The position numbers were made by a program, and so were the translations under genes. A DNA stretch of 8,075 bases from Betaproteobacteria bacterium (GTDB taxonomy: Bacteria; Pseudomonadota; Gammaproteobacteria; Burkholderiales; Rhodocyclaceae), in NCBI GenBank assembly GCA_020047725.1, contig JAIFNM010000225.1, forward strand, positions 1 to 8,075, read 5' to 3'. Of the stretch, positions 1 to 6,571 are shown piece after piece. Numbering within the stretch: the stretch's first letter is position 1; every line of letters begins with the position of its first letter. The notes beneath the pieces are model-generated. The model was not told where the DNA came from, made no database searches, and saw only the letters and a list, made by a program, of their open reading frames with translations.

Positions 1-60
1 CACTCAAGATACTACGAAATATTTTGGTCAGTTCAATAATCGTCAGTCAGCTCGTGTTTG

Positions 61-285
61 TCATTCGCTTCGCCTTACTTGATGCCCCAGGTCGGCTCGC
101 AACTCACTCTCAGTATTCTTTCTGACACTTTGCCACGTGAAAGCCGTAATCGTTAGCCAGAACAACATGATCATGGATGGCCAAAACATCGGACTTTGAC
201 GAAAGAAACGCCAAGCGCTTCTAACGGTTTTCGGCCTCGATCTGCAATTTAGTCTGGTTGTGGCGCATTCCCCTGGAGGGGCCAT
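61..285 (-). CDS. Possible small membrane protein (74 aa), doubtful
   Basis: I do not recognise this ORF. Its support is a strong Shine-Dalgarno AAAGGAG ending 8 nt before an ATG at 285, followed by 74 codons to a TGA. The protein has a basic N-terminal part and one hydrophobic stretch rich in F, W, M, I and L (about residues 36-54) that could be a single membrane segment. A charged tail follows. Against it, the composition is unusual (many W, F and R), no family is recognised, and a short hairpin (CCCCT/AGGGG) sits right after the start codon. The other minus frames here carry stops. It lies downstream of the putative operon terminator, so it would need its own promoter. It could equally be non-coding sequence. 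Confidence 0.22.
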   Translation of the reverse strand: MAPPGECATTRLNCRSRPKTVRSAWRFFRQSPMFWPSMIMLFWLTITAFTWQSVRKNTESELRADLGHQVRRSE

Positions 286-334
286 AATAATCGCTCCTTT
301 GGGCTGGTCTCTATAAACCAAAATAAATGATAAA

Positions 335-350
335 CGCAGTACTTACTGCG
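335..350 (-). terminator. Possible intrinsic terminator of the pta-tkt-aldolase operon
   Basis: Read on the minus strand, this is a self-complementary segment with 7-bp arms (CGCAGTA/TACTGCG) around two bases. In RNA it would fold as about 6 bp with a 4-nt loop. It is followed at once by a T-rich run, TTTATCATTTATTTT. It begins about 140 nt past the aldolase stop codon, in the right orientation to end that transcript. The T run is interrupted and the stem is short, so termination is plausible rather than certain. A short operator is an alternative. Confidence 0.42.
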
Positions 351-488
351 GCTGCCGCCTAGCCTCGAAACTGCACAGGCATCTTGACGGCTGTCGGTCT
401 GTAAGCCAATAAACATGAGCGTCTTGAACACATCAACCCTGAGAGCGAATATCCATGCCGCTCCCAGGTCATGCCATTTCGATTGCTG

Positions 489-1787
489 CTACTTGACGTT
501 AAACACCACACGCAACTCTTCGATTTCCTTGTCGCCCATCGGCTGAAGTGGCCCAATCGAAGACGCCATGACCAGCGAGTTGGCGCTGAATTCAGCCACC
601 TCAAGATAATCAAAAGTGTTCAACAACTTGTCGCCGGTCACGAAAACGCAGTCATTTTCGACCAGGATGACACGATTGCTGTTGAACATTTTAGCCACAT
701 CATCGCCGTCGCTATACAAGGTACCAAAGGGAATTGACGGGACGTCTTGCAGGAATATCCAGCTTTCGGGAATGGTCCGCACGTCGAACTTTATCCCACT
801 GACCGCATGCGCCATCAAATTGACCGGCTGCGTCGAGATGATGGAATTGATGTGCGGATTAAGCTGGAAAATCCGCTGGTGTAGCGCCACGGAACGACTC
901 GGCACTTTACCGGCCTCGGCCATGCCGCCGCGAATCTGCACGATGTCACTCGGCGTAATGTCCCAGCGCGCCACATCGCGAGGCGTAATCAGGAAGTCGT
1001 CGCCACGCCAGCGTACCGAAACCGTGCCGTAGGTCGAAATCATCAGCCCCTGGTCACAGGCACGACGGATGATCTTCACCATGTCGGAGCGCAAGGCGCG
1101 CTCATCCGACGGGTAGCTGACATCCATGAAATGCGCAATATTCTTTGGAATATTCGTCTGATACGTTTCGATCTGGTTATCCGTCAGGGAATTGACCTTG
1201 CCCAGCTTGCCAGCATTGACAATGGTGCGACAACAGAACTCAAGGGTTTCGAAACGCTGATAGGCATCCATCAAATCTGTACCGCCGAGAACGACACCAT
1301 GGTTTTCCATGATCACCCCCTTGAAGCGACGGTTCTGGAAAATTTCGGCGATCTTCAAACCCAGATCCTGGCTCCCTGGACAACCATAAGGCGCGTAGCC
1401 GATCTCGCCGCAGATTAAACGCGCCTGTGGAACGATGTTGGTACTGGGAACCTGGCGTGCAATGCTGAAGGCCACCAGTCCGGGTGGATGAGCGTGAATG
1501 ACGGCTGTCAGTTCCGGGCGTGCCTCGTAGATGGCCTTATGGAACGGGTACTCCGATGATGGCTTGTGCTGCCCGTTGATAGTGCCATCAGCCTTTACGC
1601 ACACGATGTCCGTTGCCGTCAGTGTGCCTTTGTCGACGCCCGAAGGGGTAATCCAGATGTTTCCGACTTCATCCTTGATCGAAATATTTCCGCCCGACGT
1701 TGTGGTCATTCCTCCGCGGTAGATTCGCCCGATGATCACATTGATCTGTTCGGTCGGGTGCATCAAAAGCGTGTCGAGCTGGTTCAT
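489..1787 (-). CDS. Tandem class II aldolase/adducin-family protein, second half degenerate
   Basis: This 432-residue protein contains two copies of the class II aldolase/adducin fold, about twice the usual length. The first copy (about 10-215) has the active-site set of fuculose-phosphate-aldolase-like enzymes: GGNIS at 32-36, SG at 49-50, the probable catalytic Glu79, and zinc ligands His98 and His100 (HAHPP) plus His163 (ENHG). Family members cleave ketose phosphates to dihydroxyacetone phosphate and an aldehyde, or act as epimerases or decarboxylases; the substrate here cannot be read. The second copy (about 225-420) aligns with the first, but Glu79 becomes Ser299, HAHP becomes STQP (318-321) and ENHG becomes ENDC (377-380). 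It should not bind zinc and may be structural or regulatory. The ATG at 1787 has GAGGAG six bases upstream. The gene lies 66 bp after tkt on the same strand and is the last gene of the apparent operon. The family assignment is firm; the reaction is not. Confidence 0.85.
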   Translation of the reverse strand: MNQLDTLLMHPTEQINVIIGRIYRGGMTTTSGGNISIKDEVGNIWITPSGVDKGTLTATDIVCVKADGTINGQHKPSSEYPFHKAIYEARPELTAVIHAHPPGLVAFSIARQVPSTNIVPQARLICGEIGYAPYGCPGSQDLGLKIAEIFQNRRFKGVIMENHGVVLGGTDLMDAYQRFETLEFCCRTIVNAGKLGKVNSLTDNQIETYQTNIPKNIAHFMDVSYPSDERALRSDMVKIIRRACDQGLMISTYGTVSVRWRGDDFLITPRDVARWDITPSDIVQIRGGMAEAGKVPSRSVALHQRIFQLNPHINSIISTQPVNLMAHAVSGIKFDVRTIPESWIFLQDVPSIPFGTLYSDGDDVAKMFNSNRVILVENDCVFVTGDKLLNTFDYLEVAEFSANSLVMASSIGPLQPMGDKEIEELRVVFNVK

Positions 1788-1793
1788 GGTTTT

Positions 1794-1799
1794 CTCCTC
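1794..1799 (-). promoter_or_regulatory. Ribosome binding site of the aldolase-like gene
   Basis: GAGGAG on the minus strand lies six bases before the ATG at 1787. It is a near-consensus Shine-Dalgarno site and fixes the start of the aldolase-like protein. Confidence 0.8.
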
Positions 1800-1834
1800 A
1801 GCGTTCTCATAAAAAAAGTCGGACCTCTACCCAC

Positions 1835-1852
1835 TGCCTGAGCAAGCAGGCA
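1835..1852 (-). other. Small hairpin right after the tkt stop codon
   Basis: A perfect 6-bp inverted repeat (TGCCTG/CAGGCA, 6-nt loop) starts one base after the transketolase stop codon. A run of seven T (minus strand) follows only 14 nt or more downstream, too far for a classical terminator. It could act as a weak attenuator, or a stability or processing element, between tkt and the aldolase gene. It could also be incidental. Confidence 0.3.
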
Positions 1853-1853
1853 C

Positions 1854-3857
1854 TCAGCCGGCGATCACCCGCTCAACCGCCTCCGCCACCTTGGCGGCCG
1901 TAATGCCGAGGAACTCGAACACCTGATTGGCCGGTCCGCACTCGCCAAAGCGATCGATGCCAACCACGGCACCGTCCAGACCAACGTACTTGCGCCAGTA
2001 ATCGGAGACGCCCGCTTCAACCGCCACACGCGGCACACCACGCGGTAGCACCGCCTCGCGATAGGCTTTGTCCTGCTGATCAAACATGAAGTTCGACGGC
2101 ATCGAGACGACGCGCACGGCGATGCCCTTTTCGGCCAACGCCTTCTGCGCGTCAATGGCCAAGCCGACTTCGGAACCGGTGGCGATGATCACCGCCTTGG
2201 GTGCGCCGACACAGTCCTTGAGCACGTAGCCGCCCTGGCGGATGGCGGCAATCTGCCCCGCGTCTCGGGCCTGGTGCGGCAGGTTCTGCCGGGTCAGGAT
2301 CAGCGCCGTCGGCGTGGTCTTGTGCTCGACGGCGATCTGCCAGGCGACGAAGGCTTCAACGCTGTCGCACGGACGCCAGACGTCGAGGTTGGGCATCATG
2401 CGCAGGGTCGCCGTCTGTTCGATCGGCTGGTGCGTCGGGCCGTCTTCGCCGACGCCGATCGAATCGTGGGTGAACACGTAGATCGGGTTGATCTGCATCA
2501 GTGCGGCCATACGGATGGCGTTGCGCGCGTATTCGGAGAACATCAGGAAGGTGCCGCCGTAGGGGCGGAAGCCACCGTGCAGGATGAGGCCATTCATGAT
2601 CGCGGCCATGCCGAATTCACGCACGCCGTAGTGGATGTAGTTGCCGCCCTCGGCCATGGCTTCGGGACGGACGCTCTTGCAGCCTGTCCACATGGTCAGG
2701 TTGGACGGGGCGAGGTCGGCGGAGCCGCCAACGAACTCGGGCATGATCGGGGCCAGGGCCTGGATGGCGTTCTGCGACGATTTGCGCGTGGCGAGCACTT
2801 CGGCTTTGTCGACGATGGCCTGCAGGGCGGCGGCGCTTTTCTCGGCGAACTCGGGGTGCAGCTGGCCCTGCGTGCGGCGTTCGAATTCAGCGGCGAGTTC
2901 GGGATGCGCAGTACGGTAGGCGGCGAACAGGCTCTTCCATTCGGTCTGTTGCGTCGCGCCTGCAGCAAGAGCACTCCAGGCGGCGCGCACGTCGTCGGCG
3001 ATTTCGAAGGCGCCGCTGGTGATGCCGAGGGCGGCCCGCGTGGCGGCAACTTCGTCCTTGCCGAGTGGCGAGCCGTGGACGTCGTGGCCGCCGGCCTTGT
3101 TCGGGGAGCCTTGGCCGATGACCGTCTTGCAGCAGATGAGCGTGGGTTTCTGGTTCTGCGCCTTGGCAGCGCGGATGGCGGCGTCGACGGCGTCGACATT
3201 GTGGCCATCGATACCGCGGATGACGTTCCAGCCGTAGGCTTCGAAGCGCTTGGGGGTGTCGTCGGCGAACCAGCCGACGACGTCGCCGTCGATGGAGATG
3301 CCGTTATCGTCGTAGAAGGCGATCAGTTTGGAGAGTTTCCAGACGCCGGCGAGTGAGGAAACTTCGTGCGAGATGCCTTCCATCATGCAGCCGTCACCCA
3401 TGAAGGTGTAGCTGTAGTGGTCGACAATCGGGAAGCCGTCGCGGTTGAATTCGGCGGCGAGCAGCTGTTCGGCGAGGGCGAAGCCGACGGCGTTGGACAG
3501 ACCTTGGCCGAGCGGGCCGGTGGTGGTTTCAACCCCGGCGGTGTGGCCGTATTCGGGGTGGCCGGGGGTCTTGCTGTGCAGCTGGCGGAATTTCTTGAGT
3601 TCGTCGAGCGGCAGGTCGTAGCCGGTGAGGTTCAGCAAGGCGTAGAGCAGCATCGAGCCGTGGCCGTTGGAGAGGACGAAACGGTCGCGGTTGGGCCATT
3701 TCGTGTCGGCGGGGTTGTGCTTGAGATGGCGGGTCCAGAGGGCGACGGCCATTTCGGCCATGCCCATCGGGGCGCCCGGGTGTCCCGAATTGGCGGCTTG
3801 TACACCATCCATGGCCAGTACGCGAATTGCGTTGGCGAGTAAAGTTTGTGAAATCAT
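1854..3857 (-). CDS. tkt: Transketolase
   Basis: This is a full-length, 667-residue cytoplasmic ThDP- and divalent-metal-dependent transketolase. It moves two-carbon ketol units between ketose and aldose phosphates in the pentose phosphate or Calvin cycles. The landmarks match the E. coli enzyme almost residue for residue: His26 (NSGHPGAPMG), His66 (NGHGS), His100, the diphosphate/metal motif GDG at 154-156 with Asn185 (DDNG), His261, catalytic Glu414 (REFGM), the pyrimidine-domain segment FRPYGGTF at 430-437, and the substrate-binding segment GEDGPTHQP at 470-478 with His476. The C-terminal domain starts near 545. The start is the ATG at 3857, because GGAG lies six bases before it; an in-frame TTG at 3869 overlaps that site. 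It sits 105 bp after pta and 66 bp before the aldolase-like gene, and looks richer in G and C than both. In many betaproteobacteria tkt precedes gap and pgk; here the neighbours differ, which suggests a pathway-dedicated copy. Confidence 0.97.
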   Translation of the reverse strand: MISQTLLANAIRVLAMDGVQAANSGHPGAPMGMAEMAVALWTRHLKHNPADTKWPNRDRFVLSNGHGSMLLYALLNLTGYDLPLDELKKFRQLHSKTPGHPEYGHTAGVETTTGPLGQGLSNAVGFALAEQLLAAEFNRDGFPIVDHYSYTFMGDGCMMEGISHEVSSLAGVWKLSKLIAFYDDNGISIDGDVVGWFADDTPKRFEAYGWNVIRGIDGHNVDAVDAAIRAAKAQNQKPTLICCKTVIGQGSPNKAGGHDVHGSPLGKDEVAATRAALGITSGAFEIADDVRAAWSALAAGATQQTEWKSLFAAYRTAHPELAAEFERRTQGQLHPEFAEKSAAALQAIVDKAEVLATRKSSQNAIQALAPIMPEFVGGSADLAPSNLTMWTGCKSVRPEAMAEGGNYIHYGVREFGMAAIMNGLILHGGFRPYGGTFLMFSEYARNAIRMAALMQINPIYVFTHDSIGVGEDGPTHQPIEQTATLRMMPNLDVWRPCDSVEAFVAWQIAVEHKTTPTALILTRQNLPHQARDAGQIAAIRQGGYVLKDCVGAPKAVIIATGSEVGLAIDAQKALAEKGIAVRVVSMPSNFMFDQQDKAYREAVLPRGVPRVAVEAGVSDYWRKYVGLDGAVVGIDRFGECGPANQVFEFLGITAAKVAEAVERVIAG

Positions 3858-3863
3858 TTTTTT

Positions 3864-3867
3864 CTCC
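3864..3867 (-). promoter_or_regulatory. Ribosome binding site that decides the tkt start
   Basis: GGAG on the minus strand is separated from the ATG at 3857 by six A residues. The in-frame upstream TTG at 3869 overlaps this site and has no site of its own, so translation should begin at 3857. Confidence 0.8.
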
Positions 3868-3962
3868 AATTAACATGGGTTGATCGTAATCGGCCTAAAT
3901 AGCCCCCGGCACAGAAAACGATGTTCAATTAGTCTGCCTATTGAGCGGGCTTCGTCGACCCT

Positions 3963-6110
3963 TTATGTGCCGCTCTCGGCAGGGGAACTTTCTTCCTGAA
4001 TAAAGTGCTGCGGTTCAGCGTTCAGAATTGACTTCCAGTCAAACAGATTGGGGTTAGCCTGCGGGAAGCTCTGGGCCTGAATGGCGGTAATCGCGATGGT
4101 GAACACAATGTCATCGACCATCGCGCCGCGTGAGAGATCATTGACCGGCTTGCGCAATCCCTGCAGCATCGGGCCGACCGAAACGACGTTGGCACTCCGC
4201 TGCACGGCCTTGTAGGTGGTGTTGCCAGTGTTCAGGTCGGGAAAGACAAAGACCGTGGCATATCCGGCGACGGGACTGTTTGGCGCTTTCTGCCGGCCGA
4301 CCTCGACGACAGAGGCAGCGTCGTACTGCAGCGGGCCGTCGAGGACCAAGTCAGGATATTTTTCATGGGCGATCTCGGTAGCTTGGCGTACCTTGTCCAC
4401 GTCGTCTCCGACTCCGGAAAGGCCCGTGCTGTAGCTGATCATTGCCACTTTGGGCGTAATGCCGAAGGCGCTGGCACTGTCAGCGCTCTGCTTGGCAATT
4501 TCGGCCAACTGCCAAGCCGTCGGCACCGGATTGATCGCGCAGTCGCCATAGACCAGGACCTGATCGGGCATGAGCATGAAGAAGATCGATGAGACGATTG
4601 ACGAGTCAGACGCGGTCTTGATCAACTGCAAAGCCGGACGCACCGTGCTGGCGGTGGTGTGGATGGCGCCGGAGACAAGGCCGTCGACATCGTCGACGGC
4701 CAGCATCATGGTGCCCAGTACCACTGTATCCTCAAGCTGGGCGACGGCCTGCTCCGGAGTAAGGCCTTTGGCCTTGCGCAGTTCGACCATGGGCGCAACA
4801 TAGTGCTTCCGGATCACATCGGGATCGAGGATTTCCAGGCTGGCCGGCAGGGCGATGCCCTGCGATGCTGCGACGCTTTCGATGGCTTCACGTTTGCCCA
4901 GTAGAACACAACGGGCGATGCCTTTTTCTTCGCAAATGACGGCGGCACGTACGGTGCGTGGCTCTTCGCCTTCCGGGAGGACGATGCGCTTCTGGACGGC
5001 ACGTGCTTTCTGGATAAGCTGGTAACGGAACGCCGGGGGCGAGAGCTTGGTCGTCTCCGGCATGTGGAAGGCAGCGGAAATGGTGTCAGTGTCTAGATCA
5101 TCGGATATGGCGTCGAGCACCATGTTCATGCGCGCGATATCGGCATGGGGAACGGCGTCAGGAATGTTGCTGACGCGCAACACGGTGGCAATGCTGTTGG
5201 CCGCAGTGCACAGAATCGGCAGCCCAGTATTCAGTGCCGGCGCCGCCAGAGCCATTACCTGTGGAGAAATCGTCGTGGCATGGGTGAGCAGCAGACCGGC
5301 CAGTTCTATGCCGCGGCTGGCGGCCAGCGCGGTGGCCAGGATGACGTCGTCGCGATCGCCGGACGTAATGACGAGTGCACCTGGACGCAGGTGCGGGATG
5401 ACTTCGGCGACGGAGCGTGCGGCAATGATTGTTTCGTTGACCCGGCGAGTACTCAGTTCGCCCTGCAACACTACTTCGGCTTTCAGGTGCCGTGCCACGT
5501 CAATGGCGCGTGGCGCACGCAGCAGCGGGTTGTCGCGGATGATGCCCCAGATCGGCGTTTTTCCGAGCCGGTGTTTTGCGTGGTAGCGGTCAAAGCCTAC
5601 CGGCGCCTTGTTGAAGATGACGCCGGCGACCTTGCAACCTTCGTTGACAAACTGACTGATGTTCAGATGCAAATCGTCGACGGCATCGGGAAGTGAGGCA
5701 TCGGCTACAACGATGACTTCGGCTTTGAGGCTACAGGCGATGTCGACATTCAGTTGCGCAGCGAAGGCTTGCGACGAGTCCGTGTGCAGACCTTCAACGA
5801 CCAGAACGTCGGTACCCTGCCCAGCTCTCATGCACAGGCTGACAATTTCTTCGAGCAGTTCGCTGTTCTGGTTGGCAGCGATGCGTTCCGCTGTTCCGCG
5901 AAGCGAAAGCGGTTCGGGAACCGGGAGCTTAAAAAGGGTCTGGGCGAAGTATTCGGAGGTGTCGGTGGTGTCTTGGCTGACCGGTTTGGCGAACCCGGCT
6001 TCAATCCCTAGGCGCTGCAGCGTTAGCACAATGCCCAGCGCCACGGAGGTGAGTCCAACGCCTTGCCGTGTCGGGGCAATCAGGAAGGTTTGCGTAAAAC
6101 GCTGATTCAT
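3963..6110 (-). CDS. pta: Phosphate acetyltransferase, long form
   Basis: This enzyme interconverts acetyl-CoA plus phosphate and acetyl phosphate plus CoA. The 715-residue protein has the three-part layout of long Pta. The N-terminal BioD-like P-loop-related domain starts with QGVGLTSVALG at 16-26. The middle DRTGG-type domain covers about 215-345 (ALVITSGDRDD at 245-255). The catalytic PTA/PTB domain covers about 365-680, with ISYSTGLSGVG at 558-568, DGPLQYDAA at 591-599, FPDLNTGN at 623-630 and VGPMLQG at 645-651. Family members often stop soon after the TIAITAIQ segment near 671-678; this one carries about 35 further residues with no recognised motif. I chose the ATG at 6110, which gives the family N-terminus; the in-frame TTG at 6149 would add 13 residues. 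No strong Shine-Dalgarno precedes the ATG. It appears to be the first gene of the pta-tkt-aldolase operon. Acetate kinase, its usual partner, is not adjacent. Confidence 0.96.
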   Translation of the reverse strand: MNQRFTQTFLIAPTRQGVGLTSVALGIVLTLQRLGIEAGFAKPVSQDTTDTSEYFAQTLFKLPVPEPLSLRGTAERIAANQNSELLEEIVSLCMRAGQGTDVLVVEGLHTDSSQAFAAQLNVDIACSLKAEVIVVADASLPDAVDDLHLNISQFVNEGCKVAGVIFNKAPVGFDRYHAKHRLGKTPIWGIIRDNPLLRAPRAIDVARHLKAEVVLQGELSTRRVNETIIAARSVAEVIPHLRPGALVITSGDRDDVILATALAASRGIELAGLLLTHATTISPQVMALAAPALNTGLPILCTAANSIATVLRVSNIPDAVPHADIARMNMVLDAISDDLDTDTISAAFHMPETTKLSPPAFRYQLIQKARAVQKRIVLPEGEEPRTVRAAVICEEKGIARCVLLGKREAIESVAASQGIALPASLEILDPDVIRKHYVAPMVELRKAKGLTPEQAVAQLEDTVVLGTMMLAVDDVDGLVSGAIHTTASTVRPALQLIKTASDSSIVSSIFFMLMPDQVLVYGDCAINPVPTAWQLAEIAKQSADSASAFGITPKVAMISYSTGLSGVGDDVDKVRQATEIAHEKYPDLVLDGPLQYDAASVVEVGRQKAPNSPVAGYATVFVFPDLNTGNTTYKAVQRSANVVSVGPMLQGLRKPVNDLSRGAMVDDIVFTIAITAIQAQSFPQANPNLFDWKSILNAEPQHFIQEESSPAESGT

Positions 6111-6571
6111 CCGCTGCTTTTCTTTCAAATATCTGGGGTATGTTCTCAACCTAAAAAATCAGACGCATTGCTACGTGCTGCGGCAAACGCGCCAAATCGT
6201 TTCTGTCTTTTGTCCATCTGATGCGCTTTCGTATGGTTGGCTTGATTGAGGACATACCCTTGGAGAACATCATTACTCTGTAGCACGCCCCGATCACTAT
6301 GCTGAGCTTCGCTCGGACGTAGATAGGTGGCTGGGGCCGTAGAACTAAACTTGGTTGAAATGTTGTGTGCTATCTAAACTGGCTTTACCCGTCCCACTGG
6401 CCTCGAGTTTTACATTTCTTTGATGTACATGATTTCGATGGCCGTTTCTAAAGCGTCTGACAGAGGGGCGTTCGTTATTGAAGCAGTTTCAATAACGAAA
6501 TATCTTGCGGATCTTTTCAAACATGATCTACCCACAGTAAACTTGGCCTGTCAGAAAGACGGATAAGACAC
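6111..6571. other. 461-bp intergenic region upstream of pta
   Basis: No ORF of convincing length or family is present on either strand, and the sequence is more AT-rich than the genes beside it. It separates the broken dehydrogenase from pta and must hold the pta promoter unless transcription reads through. A perfect 12-bp inverted repeat lies at 6471-6499 and a partial sigma-54-type match at 6179-6194. I saw no good sigma-70 -35/-10 pair at standard spacing. Confidence 0.6.
6471..6499. repeat. Perfect 12-bp inverted repeat, operator or stem-loop
   Basis: The arms TTCGTTATTGAA (6471-6482) and TTCAATAACGAA (6488-6499) are exact reverse complements around a 5-bp centre (GCAGT). It lies 73 bp beyond the end of the broken dehydrogenase gene and 361 bp upstream of the pta start. 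Neither strand has a T-run directly after the stem, so a classical intrinsic terminator is unlikely. Its symmetry suits a dimeric transcription factor site or a transcript-end stem-loop. I did not find a second copy in the window. Confidence 0.6.

Noticed and set aside
249..431. 60-codon minus-strand ORF in the left flank
   Set aside because: It has no good ribosome binding site, runs through the putative terminator hairpin and has no recognisable motif.
1..488. Insertion-sequence remnant in the left flank
   Set aside because: The composition differs from the genes, but I could not identify transposase motifs, terminal inverted repeats or target duplications.
2274..3356. Long plus-strand ORF (360 codons) antisense to tkt
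   Set aside because: It mirrors a clear, full-length transketolase. Strong third-position GC bias leaves the opposite frame open, and the product, rich in Gly, Val, Ala and Asp, has no recognisable fold.
3858..3869. In-frame TTG start for transketolase four codons upstream
   Set aside because: It overlaps the GGAG Shine-Dalgarno of the ATG at 3857, and the ATG gives the N-terminus that aligns with the family.
5047..6105. Several plus-strand ORFs opposite pta
   Set aside because: They overlap the intact Pta reading frame, overlap one another in different frames, and show no family motif or ribosome binding site.
6111..6149. In-frame TTG start adding 13 residues to Pta
   Set aside because: The added residues do not resemble the family; the ATG at 6110 places the first strand and the GVGLTS segment where Pta proteins have them.
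6302..6316. Hairpin CTGAGC/GCTCGG with a 3-nt loop
   Set aside because: It is short, contains a G-T mismatch or wobble, and has no T-run or gene end beside it; probably chance.
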